Positions 5,892 to 13,108 of a stretch of DNA of 13,235 bases are shown piece after piece. The notes beneath the pieces are model-generated. The model worked only from the letters and a program-made list of their open reading frames with translations, searched no databases and was not told where the DNA came from. How positions within the stretch are numbered: position 1 is the stretch's first letter; every line of letters begins with the position of its first letter. The translations under genes were made by a program, and so were the position numbers. Source of the DNA: an uncultured delta proteobacterium (lineage in GTDB: Bacteria > Desulfobacterota > WTBG01 > CAIYCZ01); the NCBI GenBank assembly GCA_903924805.1, contig CAIYCZ010000526.1, forward strand, positions 1 to 13,235, read 5' to 3'.

Positions 5892-5946
5892 ATCTGCACA
5901 GTGGAGATTGATACGGTATAATTATATATTTAATAGAAGCGTGGAT

Positions 5947-6222
5947 ATGACAACAATACGACAGTCTATCATAGAACTGCTATATACCGGTGAGTGGACG
6001 GCGCGGGATATCTCCAAGCTCAGGCACATCTCTGAGAAAGATGTCTACGGGCATCTGGATCACATTAAAAAAACTGTCAGGGAGCATTTCAGAATGAGAC
6101 CTGCCGAATGTTTGCACTGCGGATTCCGTTTTACCAAGAGAGAGACTACCCGTTCGCCCGGCAAATGTCCGGTATGCAGGGGAGAGCATATTCAGGATCC
6201 GGTATTTTCCTGCGAACCGTAG
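5947..6222 (+). CDS. Predicted transcriptional regulator: HTH fused to zinc ribbon (COG3357 type)
   Basis: From the ATG at 5947 the protein is 91 aa. Residues 3-47 form a helix-turn-helix of the type IRQSIIELLYTGEWTARDIS, then SEKDVYGHLDHIKK. Residues 55-77 form a zinc ribbon with CLHCGF (C55, C58) and CPVC (C74, C77). It ends with IQDPVF, as in COG3357 regulators, which are about this long; this is why I prefer 5947 over the in-frame ATG at 5806, which would add 47 residues unlike the family. Neither start has a strong Shine-Dalgarno. The family is best known from archaea and some anaerobic bacteria; targets are not known. It is a single gene behind a long structured leader. Confidence 0.82.
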   Translation: MTTIRQSIIELLYTGEWTARDISKLRHISEKDVYGHLDHIKKTVREHFRMRPAECLHCGFRFTKRETTRSPGKCPVCRGEHIQDPVFSCEP

Positions 6223-6321
6223 AGCCTATTAGCGGGACGCAAATTAACGCACCGCTTCACCGCCGAGATCGCTTGAGAAAATATCCTCTGCTAACTCAGC
6301 ATACTCTGCGGTAATTTCCGG

Positions 6322-7044
6322 CTATTTTTTATAAAAATTCTGGAGCTGGTCTATTAAAAATTTCCTGATAATATTTTTATAATTATCGGGCCCCTGTGCT
6401 GCCAGATTATCTATAATAGTACGTATAATCTTATAGAGAATTTCATCGAGCGTTAGGGCAGTCCCCTCCAGCCCTGAGACATCGTCTATAAATACATCAG
6501 GGAGTTTGAAATGAATCGCTTTGACGCCTGTTGACGGCGAAGAAACCCGCACCTCAATAGATTTTGCTTTCAGCCGCCCCAGTATAATAAGCTGTTTCTT
6601 TTTCTCCCCATCATGCTTTCCAGAGCTGCTGCCTTCTTCCTTACGGTTTTTGTGGTTCGTTACGAACAGCGGGCCCTTTTTCAGATGATCCAGGTTAAAC
6701 CCGTTTGCCCCGTGCTCTGCATTTATAGAAATGCCATGAAGCTTTATGCTATGAATCTGTATTATCTGCTGTGATAAGGTAAGAACGTCTATGTCCATCG
6801 TTCCCGATTTTAATGAAAAGAGGGGTTTATCTGAAAATCCTGAAGGGTTTGCAACAGTAAGTTTTTCCATACTAACCGAATTCAGGAAAGGGGATATCCT
6901 CAGGCTCATAATACTTGTTTTGAGGCCGATAGTATGGGAGAGCTTTGTTTCTATCAGTTTCCGGACAGCAAAATTACCGGACAGATAGACGGCAACCAGT
7001 AATCCAGCACCTACAGCGAGAACGGTAAAAAACTTATTTTGCAT
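6322..7044 (-). CDS. AsmA-like membrane-anchored protein
   Basis: A 240-aa protein with an N-terminal membrane segment (about residues 5-22, FFTVLAVGAGLLVAVYL). The beta-rich body that follows is typical of the AsmA/DUF748 superfamily: MSLRISPFLNSVSMEKLTVA, then SGTMDIDVLTL and the repeated pattern of short strands with asparagine and glycine. Residues 131-150 are a lysine- and serine-rich linker. Relatives help carry lipids between the inner and outer membrane, but this protein is much shorter than AsmA itself, so the role is inferred. An AGAGGA nine bases upstream supports the start. It begins 24 bases after the lpxH stop, so the two form one operon, in keeping with an outer-membrane lipid role. 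Confidence 0.72.
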   Translation of the reverse strand: MQNKFFTVLAVGAGLLVAVYLSGNFAVRKLIETKLSHTIGLKTSIMSLRISPFLNSVSMEKLTVANPSGFSDKPLFSLKSGTMDIDVLTLSQQIIQIHSIKLHGISINAEHGANGFNLDHLKKGPLFVTNHKNRKEEGSSSGKHDGEKKKQLIILGRLKAKSIEVRVSSPSTGVKAIHFKLPDVFIDDVSGLEGTALTLDEILYKIIRTIIDNLAAQGPDNYKNIIRKFLIDQLQNFYKK

Positions 7045-7068
7045 GTGCGTATATCCTCTTGTGTTTCC

Positions 7069-7779
7069 TCATCCGGGGAATTCATTAAACCTGAATATGC
7101 CATTCTGGAGAAGCAGGTACCCTCCCTTACCCTGATCCCATGCGGGAAGCGCGTAGAAGCACTTTTCTCCCCATTTATGTATTACGGTTTTATGAGCATG
7201 ACCGCAGATGACCGCATCCATACCACTCATAAAATACGCATTAATTGCTTCCTCAGAGAATTGAAACCGTGACTGATCCTGGGCATATATTACCTGTTTA
7301 CTTTTTAGAATAAATTTTCCGGCAAGATAATTTTCTATGGCGCCGGGAAGGATTGCATCTAATAATCTATAGACGGGCCATGCAATCTTTTTATAGCGTT
7401 GAAACCGTGCGTCCCTGGTATAGAGCGAGTGACCGTGGGTAAGATAAATTTTTTTCCCGTCAATCGTTACTGCTGCCTCTTCCCCCAGGAACTTGATCCC
7501 GAAAGGAGCCAGTGCCTTATGGCTGAGCAGCAGGTCGCGGTTCCCGATCAGCATGCACACCAGGGAGCCCTGTGTCGCTGCATCTTTCATCAGCTGCAGC
7601 ACTTCGCGGTTGTCACGGAGAACAGCTCTGTTATTGGCCCAGTAGTCAAAAAAATCTCCCAGGATGTAGAGATCCGCCTTTTCAGCACAGACCATCTTGA
7701 GAAATGAGATAATTAAATCCTTCCTTTCCGGGTGGCGCGTGTCAAGATGGACATCGGCAATAAAAAAGGTCATTTTCAT
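7069..7779 (-). CDS. lpxH: UDP-2,3-diacylglucosamine diphosphatase (LpxH-type metallophosphoesterase)
   Basis: LpxH hydrolyses UDP-2,3-diacylglucosamine to lipid X and UMP, the fourth step of lipid A synthesis, at the inner membrane. The 236 aa match the usual 240. All metal and catalytic residues of the family are present: D9 and H11 (IADVHLD), D42 (GDFFDYW), N80-R81-D82 (GNRD), H115 (THGHSLYTRDARFQ), H194 and H196 (CGHAHK). An amphipathic part around 134-160 would touch the membrane. The start at 7779 has only a weak AAGAG; the ATG two codons later is an alternative. It is the first gene of an operon with the AsmA-like gene, and its promoter must lie in or beyond the inverted-repeat element upstream. 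Confidence 0.93.
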   Translation of the reverse strand: MKMTFFIADVHLDTRHPERKDLIISFLKMVCAEKADLYILGDFFDYWANNRAVLRDNREVLQLMKDAATQGSLVCMLIGNRDLLLSHKALAPFGIKFLGEEAAVTIDGKKIYLTHGHSLYTRDARFQRYKKIAWPVYRLLDAILPGAIENYLAGKFILKSKQVIYAQDQSRFQFSEEAINAYFMSGMDAVICGHAHKTVIHKWGEKCFYALPAWDQGKGGYLLLQNGIFRFNEFPG

Positions 7780-7799
7780 TTGTAAACACTCTTAAAATC

Positions 7800-8178
7800 A
7801 GGTCTTCTCCACAATGAGTGGGTGAGCACAAACAGTGTGAGCGGCAGGGGAGGTTTTCATAGCCACAACACAACCGCCCGGTACCTGAGGAACGGCAGGT
7901 GCCTTGCGAATTCTGTAGTGCCAGACCCCATTGCATTCCCCTTGCCGGAGGCTCTGGAAGCTGCCTGCCCGGTGCACGATACGCACGCTGCCGGGGTCGT
8001 GACGTAAGCCACTGTGAATATTGTTGCGGCGCTGAAAACCTCCCCTGTCGCTCACGACAAGCATGCTATACAAGGGGAAATAGTACCCGCTGGCAGGTGA
8101 TAAAGGGGAACCCTTCTGCCAGAGCAGTTTTAAGGTTACCTAGTGCTCAATTTTACCCACTTGAGTGGGAGAAGACCT
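7800..8178. mobile_element. 379-base element with terminal and internal inverted repeats (MITE-like or structured RNA)
   Basis: The ends are AGGTCTTCTCC (7800-7810) and GGAGAAGACCT (8168-8178), a perfect 11-base inverted repeat. The similarity continues inward, with gaps, through GAGTGGGT and GAGCAC. Each end also holds its own small palindrome (CCACAATGAGTGGG and CCCACTTGAGTGGG). Inside, 7837-7859 and 8033-8055 are inverted copies matching at 22 of 23 bases. The pairing continues about 11 bases more with three mismatches. Local G+C is higher than in the flanks. I see no transposase and no clear target-site duplication. A minus-strand frame (7798-8073) runs through it but is probably a by-product of the structure. 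It fills the gap between divergent lpxH and apbE. Confidence 0.6.
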
Positions 8179-8209
8179 AAAAAATAAGATATATAGGTAT
8201 GCCTTTTTT

Positions 8210-8238
8210 TTGTTAAAATGTCCATAATCAATTATTAT
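8210..8238 (+). promoter_or_regulatory. Probable apbE promoter
   Basis: TTGTTA (8210-8215) and TATTAT (8233-8238) are 17 bases apart in AT-rich DNA just outside the inverted-repeat element. Transcription would start near 8245, about 58 bases before the ATG. Confidence 0.5.
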
Positions 8239-8302
8239 GTACATATTAAACAGTAAAGTGATAACATGGTTTCAGGCAGATACGATATAAGAGGCAGGGA
8301 AT

Positions 8303-9313
8303 ATGAAAAAAATTTATTGGGCGCTGTTTAGTATTTTGCTGCAGCAGTGTTTCTGCGTGCACGCCTTCTCCGCCAGTGATGAGATAGTATCACGCTCCAG
8401 ACCCATGCTGCACACCTATGTGGAGATAAAGGCATGGGGGAGCAATGCAGGGAACGCCATTGAGGAAGCGTTTGATGAGATGGAGCGGGTTAACGGCCTG
8501 CTCAATAACTATGATCCCAAAAGCGAGATTTCAAACATCAATCAGCATGCCGGCGGCAGCCTTGTCACGGTCAGTCCGGAAACCGTGGATGCCCTCCAGC
8601 GTGCCATTAAATACGGAGACATTACCGGCGGAGCGCTTGATATTACCGTGGGGCCGCTGCTGAGACTGTGGGGATTCGGCAAGGATGCTGTGGGATTATC
8701 CGGCAGTGAGCCGGATCGGAGAGCTATACGGCAGGCACAGGCACTGGTAAACTATCGTGCAATTGAACTCAACGCACGGGAGCGCACCGCCAGGCTGAAA
8801 CAGAAAGGCATGTGGATTGACGTGGGGTCATTTTCAAAGGGATATAGTGCGGATAAAGCAATTATTATTCTGAAGAAGCGCGGCATACGCAATGCTCTGG
8901 TAATAGCCGGCGGTAGTATCTGTGCTATCGGACACAAGCCGGATGCTTCACTCTGGCAAGTGGGCATTCAGCACCCCCGCAGACCGGGAAGTCTCCTGGC
9001 TGTTGTCTTTTTAAAAAACGGCTCTATCTCCACGTCGGGTGATTATGAGATATTTTATAAAAAAAACAATAAGCGGCGGACACATATTATTGACCCGCGC
9101 ACCGGAACGCCGGTGGAGCATCTTCAGTCAGTGAGTGTTATTGCTCCTGACGGCATGTCGAGCGATGCCCTTTCTACAGCGCTGTTTGTGCTGGGACCTG
9201 AAAAAGGCATCAGCGTGGTGGAAAGCCTGCCAGGGGCTGAAGCATTAATAATTTCAGAGGGGGGAAAGGCATCCTTTTCCAAAGGGTGGCCGGAGAAGAA
9301 AATCAATTATTAA
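8303..9313 (+). CDS. apbE: FAD:protein FMN transferase, ApbE family, exported
   Basis: ApbE attaches FMN from FAD to threonine in target proteins such as subunits of Rnf/Nqr complexes or flavin-linked reductases, in the periplasm. The 336 aa begin with a signal peptide (MKKIYWALFSILLQQCF, likely cut near residue 21-25; the LQQC is not a good lipobox). Family motifs in order: GGALDITVGPLLRLWGFG (109-126), DVGSFSKGYSADK (173-185), NALVIAGGS (197-205), STSGDYE (243-249), HIIDPRTGTP (261-270) and DALSTALFVLG (288-298), where D288 and T292 are at the metal site. Position 205 is serine where many relatives have Asp or Asn. GAGG lies eight bases before the ATG. No target flavoprotein is in the window, so its partner is unknown. 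Confidence 0.93.
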   Translation: MKKIYWALFSILLQQCFCVHAFSASDEIVSRSRPMLHTYVEIKAWGSNAGNAIEEAFDEMERVNGLLNNYDPKSEISNINQHAGGSLVTVSPETVDALQRAIKYGDITGGALDITVGPLLRLWGFGKDAVGLSGSEPDRRAIRQAQALVNYRAIELNARERTARLKQKGMWIDVGSFSKGYSADKAIIILKKRGIRNALVIAGGSICAIGHKPDASLWQVGIQHPRRPGSLLAVVFLKNGSISTSGDYEIFYKKNNKRRTHIIDPRTGTPVEHLQSVSVIAPDGMSSDALSTALFVLGPEKGISVVESLPGAEALIISEGGKASFSKGWPEKKINY

Positions 9314-9395
9314 TAGGGTTCATGGATTCGAGGGTACAAGGATTCTCGTGTTTGCTCTAAGAATTTAAAATTATCTACTCTGGACCCCCTGGGTA

Positions 9396-9968
9396 CTACA
9401 TCGCTACTTTAACCATACTCACCTTTTTTATCTTATCGAGTTCCCGTTTGTACTGCTCCCGCTTTTCGCCTGTAGCCACCATCCCTTCAATAAAAATTTT
9501 GTGGTCAGCAATCCCGGTATTTTCTCCTTTTTTCAGCATCTGCGGAAACCTGTCGGTTGCGAAAACCTCTTCAGCATTTTTCAGCCGTATCTGTATGGTG
9601 CTCCCCGCTGTTCCGGGGATAAACACAAACCAGTCAATATCCTGCAGCGGAATAGTTTTTGCGACGATAGTAACCCGGCGATTGTCTCCTGGAACCGGTA
9701 CCATTACTTCCACTATAAGCTCTTTTGCATGATGTTCATAGGGCTTGAGAAAAGGAGTTTCACCCCGTTCTTCCCAAGAATAGAGTATTTTAAAGTTTTC
9801 AACCACGGTGGTCTGATTCCAGATATCAATAACCTGTGCCGTGAAAAAAGGCGGTTTTTCCTTTTCACCACATCCTATATAGAATAAAATTATGGCTATT
9901 AAAACAATATGCCATAAACGGTTATTACATAAAGGTTTATTTCGAAACATCATCTTTATTTCAATCAT
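9396..9968 (-). CDS. Hypothetical lipoprotein, 190 aa
   Basis: I recognise no family. The N-terminus has a charged lead, a hydrophobic stretch (HIVLIAIILFYIGC) and a cysteine at residue 33 followed by GEKEKPPFF, so it should be a lipid-anchored exported protein. The lipobox is slightly irregular (YIGC). The body is beta-rich, with VENFKILYSWEERGETPFL, VEVMVPVPGDNRRVTIVAK and a KKGENTG turn, and ends in a lysine-rich helix. I chose the ATG at 9968 over the adjoining TTG at 9971, because GGAG then stands eight bases upstream. A good promoter precedes it (10006-10034). It is divergent from the deaminase gene and converges on apbE. Confidence 0.72.
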   Translation of the reverse strand: MIEIKMMFRNKPLCNNRLWHIVLIAIILFYIGCGEKEKPPFFTAQVIDIWNQTTVVENFKILYSWEERGETPFLKPYEHHAKELIVEVMVPVPGDNRRVTIVAKTIPLQDIDWFVFIPGTAGSTIQIRLKNAEEVFATDRFPQMLKKGENTGIADHKIFIEGMVATGEKREQYKRELDKIKKVSMVKVAM

Positions 9969-9996
9969 CAATTTTTCTCCGCTCTGGTAATTATGC

Positions 9997-10023
9997 TTGA
10001 CTCATTTATAAAGAAAATATACT
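9997..10023 (+). promoter_or_regulatory. Possible promoter giving a nearly leaderless deaminase mRNA
   Basis: TTGACT (9997-10002) and TATACT (10018-10023) are 15 bases apart, shorter than ideal. Transcription would begin near 10030, only a few bases before the ATG at 10034, which has no Shine-Dalgarno. Confidence 0.35.
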
Positions 10024-10034
10024 ACCATTGTCAA
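10006..10034 (-). promoter_or_regulatory. Sigma70-type promoter of the lipoprotein gene
   Basis: On the minus strand, a perfect TTGACA (10034-10029) and TTATAA (10011-10006) are 17 bases apart, 38 bases before the lipoprotein ATG. The -35 box overlaps the start codon of the divergent deaminase gene. Confidence 0.7.
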
Positions 10035-11065
10035 TGAATATGAATAGAGACAAACTTTATGCACAAATAAAGCAGTTTCCCAAAGTGGATCTCCACCGGC
10101 ATCTTGAGGGAAGTATTTTACCTGAAACTTTTGTGGAAATAGCCCGGAATTATGGCGGTGACCTGCCTGCCTATGATGTTGAAACATTGCGGCCATTGAT
10201 TCAGGTGTCTGATGACCCTCCCGGATTTCACAATTTCCTCAGTAAGTTTAAAGTATTCCGCTGCTTTTATTCCTGCAGGGAAGCTGTTGAGGAGGTTGCT
10301 TTCAGGGCGGTGCAGGAAGCAGCAGAAGATTCGGTTAAATATCTTGAGCTTCGCTACAGCCCGACCCACTTTGCCTGCAGCGGCAGGTTCAGTGAACGGG
10401 ATGTGGTGGACTGGATACAGGGGGCGCTTAACCGCGCCGGTAAGACATTTGATATTATCGTTGTCCCGATAGTAACCATCAGCAGGGATTATGGCGTTGC
10501 GCTTGCAGAAGAGACCGTTACCATGGCTGCGAATCTGCCACCCGGATTTTTTTACGGCCTTGACCTGGCAGGAGATGAGCTTACCAATCAGGCCCGGCCG
10601 TTTGCAAAGATTTTTGAGATGATAAAAAAGAACGGTCTCGGGCTTACCATTCACGCCGGTGAGGCCGGGGGTGCTGCCAATGTGCGGGAAGCAGTTGCAG
10701 ATTTTCATGCCGACAGAATCGGTCATGGTATATGGGCAGTTCAGGATATATCGCTCCTTGAGATTCTGCGAGAAAGGAATATCCTGCTTGAGGTATGCCT
10801 TACCAGTAATCTGCAGACCGGCGTGGTATCCTCTATCAAAAGCCATCCCATAAAAAAGCTGTTAGAATATAATGTGCCGGTCAGCCTTAATACCGATGAC
10901 CCTGCCATATCCGGTATTGTGCTGACTGATGAGTATATACGGGCAGTGGAGGAACTGGCGTTCACCATGGATGATTTAAAGACGCTTAACCGGGTAGCGC
11001 TTGATCATGCATTTTATCCGGACCGGGAAGCGCTTAAAAAGAGACTCTATCATCTGTGGGACTAA
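10034..11065 (+). CDS. add: Adenosine deaminase family protein
   Basis: A cytoplasmic zinc hydrolase that removes the amino group from adenosine or a related nucleoside (purine salvage). From the ATG at 10034 it is 343 aa, the normal length. Zinc and catalytic residues are in place: H21 and H23 (DLHRHLEGS), H207 and E210 (TIHAGEAGG), H231 (RIGHGI), D288 and D289 (SLNTDDPAISG). LEVCLTSNLQTG (252-263) is of the adenosine type and unlike the adenine deaminases. Aminodeoxyfutalosine deaminase of the alternative menaquinone pathway belongs to the same family, so the substrate is not certain. An in-frame TTG lies two codons upstream. No Shine-Dalgarno precedes either start. Confidence 0.9.
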   Translation: MNMNRDKLYAQIKQFPKVDLHRHLEGSILPETFVEIARNYGGDLPAYDVETLRPLIQVSDDPPGFHNFLSKFKVFRCFYSCREAVEEVAFRAVQEAAEDSVKYLELRYSPTHFACSGRFSERDVVDWIQGALNRAGKTFDIIVVPIVTISRDYGVALAEETVTMAANLPPGFFYGLDLAGDELTNQARPFAKIFEMIKKNGLGLTIHAGEAGGAANVREAVADFHADRIGHGIWAVQDISLLEILRERNILLEVCLTSNLQTGVVSSIKSHPIKKLLEYNVPVSLNTDDPAISGIVLTDEYIRAVEELAFTMDDLKTLNRVALDHAFYPDREALKKRLYHLWD

Positions 11066-11075
11066 AGAATTAAGG

Positions 11076-11110
11076 GTGAAAAGTGAAAAGTGAAAAGTGG
11101 GAAGTGGAAA
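11076..11110 (+). repeat. Tandem heptamer repeat, five units
   Basis: Three perfect GTGAAAA units (11076-11096) are followed by GTGGGAA and GTGGAAA. The repeat lies just past the deaminase stop, between convergent genes. I see no convincing intrinsic terminator in this gap. Confidence 0.75.
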
Positions 11111-11145
11111 GGCCTCCCTTTTTTGCAGGTTGAAAAGCCCCCCTT

Positions 11146-12663
11146 TTATTGTAAAAACAGATTTTTTGTGGAAAAATCCGGGTCGCTGGTTACGTTTATC
11201 CCCAGCCTGCGCAGCCCTGCTTCATCGCCGGGAGTAGGGATGTGGGTGATGTGCATCTCGCAGTCGCGGAGTTCCTTTAGCTGCTCAATTGCCAGTTGTG
11301 CCGCAGGGTTTGACATGGCGCTGATGCAGAGAGCGATGAGCGTCTCTTCCATGTCAAGGCTTGCGGTTTTAGTATTCAGAATGGTTGTTTTAAAGTTTGC
11401 TATTGTTTCGGTTATGTTCCGGGGCAGCAGGTGAATTTTCGCAGGGATGTCCGCCAGCTTTTTTATGGCATTGATAACAACGCTTGATGCCGCGTGCATC
11501 AGGGATGAGTTGTTCCCGGTCACCATGGCGCCATCGGGCAGTGCAATGGCGGCGCCGCAGAAGATGCCCTCATTGCCTTTCTGCTGCTGCTGGGCTTCAG
11601 TTGCTGCCGTGCGGGCCATGGCAACCACCTCCCGGTCGTCGATTTTAATATCCATCTCGTTCATGAGAAGTTCAACCCGCTGAACCGCCTCCCGGTCCAC
11701 AAAACCCATGACATACTCGCAGCTGTACCTGAAATACCTCCGTATGAGTTCCTGTTTTGCGGCTTCCTGAACGGCACCATCATCAGTAATAGCAAAGCCA
11801 ACCTTGTTTACTCCCATGTCGGTCGGCGATTTATAGACTGATTCTGCTTCTGTAATTTTCTCCAGTATCCGTTTGAGCACCGGGAAAATTTCAATGTCCC
11901 GGTTGTAGTTTATGGCAGCTTTCTGATGGGCTTCCAGGTGAAAAGGGTCAATCAGGTTAAAGTCCATGATGTCCGCCGTGGCAGCTTCATAGGCAACATT
12001 TACCGGATGTTTCAGGGGCAGATTCCATACGGGAAAGGTTTCAAGCTTTGCATACCCGGCCTGAACACCCCGTTTGTGCTCGTGATACAACTGTGAAAGA
12101 CAGGTGGCGAGCTTACCGCTGCCGGGTCCGGGACCGGTCACTACCACCAGCTGCTTGTTTGTCTCGATATACGGGTTGCTGCCGTATCCTTCATCGCTTA
12201 CAATGGTATTCACATCAGTGGGATAGCCTTTGGTAAAGCTGTGAGCGTAGACACGGATAGCGCGGCGCTCCAGCTTGTTTTTAAAGATTTTTGCAGCGGG
12301 CTGGTTTTCAAAACGGGTGATTACCACGGCCGTTATATCAATGCCCCATTCTTTTAGATCATCAATCAGTTTGAGCGCGTCGGCATCATAGGTAATGCCA
12401 AAATCAGCACGGACTTTTTTCCGCTCTATATCACCGGCATAAATGCACAACAGTATGTCAGCCCGGTCTTTGAGCTTCTGTAACAGCTCCATTTTTACGT
12501 TTGGGTTAAACCCGGGCAGCACCCGCGCTGCGTGGTAATCAAACAGCAGCTTACCGCCAAATTCAAGATACAGCTTATTGCCAAACATCGTGACCCGTTC
12601 CAGTATTGCCGCTGTCTGTTCTTTTAAATACAGATCATTGTCAAAACCTATTCTTTTTGTCAT
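11146..12663 (-). CDS. DUF1846 / UPF0371 family protein
   Basis: The 505 aa have the length and pattern of the DUF1846 (UPF0371) family, which has solved structures but no settled function. Landmarks: IGFDNDLYLKEQ (5-16) at the N-terminus, LYLEFGGKLLFDYHAARVLPG (31-51), a glycine-rich GPGPGSGK loop (177-184), and QKAAINYNRDIEIFPVLK (247-264). A later region has MGVNKVGFAI. The GPGPGSGK loop looks like a nucleotide-binding P-loop but departs from the standard motif. No signal peptide or membrane segment, so cytoplasmic. The start is firm, with AGGGGAG three bases before the ATG. It converges on the deaminase gene and appears to be transcribed alone. Confidence 0.9.
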   Translation of the reverse strand: MTKRIGFDNDLYLKEQTAAILERVTMFGNKLYLEFGGKLLFDYHAARVLPGFNPNVKMELLQKLKDRADILLCIYAGDIERKKVRADFGITYDADALKLIDDLKEWGIDITAVVITRFENQPAAKIFKNKLERRAIRVYAHSFTKGYPTDVNTIVSDEGYGSNPYIETNKQLVVVTGPGPGSGKLATCLSQLYHEHKRGVQAGYAKLETFPVWNLPLKHPVNVAYEAATADIMDFNLIDPFHLEAHQKAAINYNRDIEIFPVLKRILEKITEAESVYKSPTDMGVNKVGFAITDDGAVQEAAKQELIRRYFRYSCEYVMGFVDREAVQRVELLMNEMDIKIDDREVVAMARTAATEAQQQQKGNEGIFCGAAIALPDGAMVTGNNSSLMHAASSVVINAIKKLADIPAKIHLLPRNITETIANFKTTILNTKTASLDMEETLIALCISAMSNPAAQLAIEQLKELRDCEMHITHIPTPGDEAGLRRLGINVTSDPDFSTKNLFLQ

Positions 12664-13108
12664 AGTCTCCCCTGTTTGTTACGGTATATGTTTTAGTGAA
12701 AAATGATTTTAGCCACAATGAAACTTCTTCAACTATTCAGGAGGCATAGTAGCATGGACAGGAAATTTTTATCAAGTCCTTCCTGTGGGGGAGAGCATTT
12801 TTTGCTTCCTGTTGAATTGTTGTTGCTGTAAAATATAATATAGGGGAGGATAGAAGCAGTTGGAATTAAGATTTTGAGGAATAAGGTTAAGGGGAATAGA
12901 ATAACGAATAAAGGGCGCTGCCGCGAGAGTTGGTTTAATAGTGGATGTCCCCACATTATACTCCTACTCGGATGAGGCTATGCAGGGACTACTTGAGTGA
13001 ACTGATTTTTACACCTTGGGAAAACATGGTTGCTTATACACGGGTTTTATTATAGAAGAACAGTATCGTTTAGATTTCATCATCAATAATCTTAAAAGGA
13101 GGAGGGGT
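12664..13108. other. 445-base intergenic region, no convincing gene
   Basis: It lies between two divergent genes. A 25-codon frame with AGGAGG in front (12754-12831) is possible. ACAGGAA/TTCCTGT (12758-12764 and 12780-12786) can pair. GTGGATGTCCCC at 12941-12952 repeats, inverted, the motif at 2213-2224. On the plus strand, TTGCTT (13030-13035) and TATTAT (13048-13053) are too close together to be a standard promoter for the right-hand lipoprotein. Confidence 0.5.

Larger units (their letters stand above)
5314..5946. other. AT-rich intergenic region with three hairpins, no convincing gene
   Basis: About 630 bases between the divergent excisionase-type gene and the zinc-ribbon regulator. It is strongly AT-rich and stop-dense on both strands. 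A frame open from an ATG at 5806 joins the downstream regulator, but that ATG has no ribosome-binding site. It holds an inverted repeat at 5394-5418, a GGGG/CCCC hairpin at 5701-5734 and a tight hairpin at 5865-5891, each listed separately. TATAAT occurs at 5661-5666 and 5917-5922 without good -35 partners. Confidence 0.6.

Noticed and set aside
7798..8073. 91-codon minus-strand frame within the inverted-repeat element
   Set aside because: It is rich in rare-looking residues and has no recognisable domain. It follows the inverted-repeat arms, so it is more likely a by-product of a non-coding element.
7800..8178. Group II intron or omega-RNA-type element
   Set aside because: No GTGCG-type 5' end, no domain V hairpin, no reverse transcriptase or TnpB-like frame is present.
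10118..10846. 242-codon minus-strand frame inside the deaminase gene
   Set aside because: Antisense shadow; the plus-strand gene has every zinc ligand of the family.
12729..12956. Minus-strand frames upstream of the DUF1846 gene
   Set aside because: Low-complexity, no ribosome-binding site, and no resemblance to a known family.
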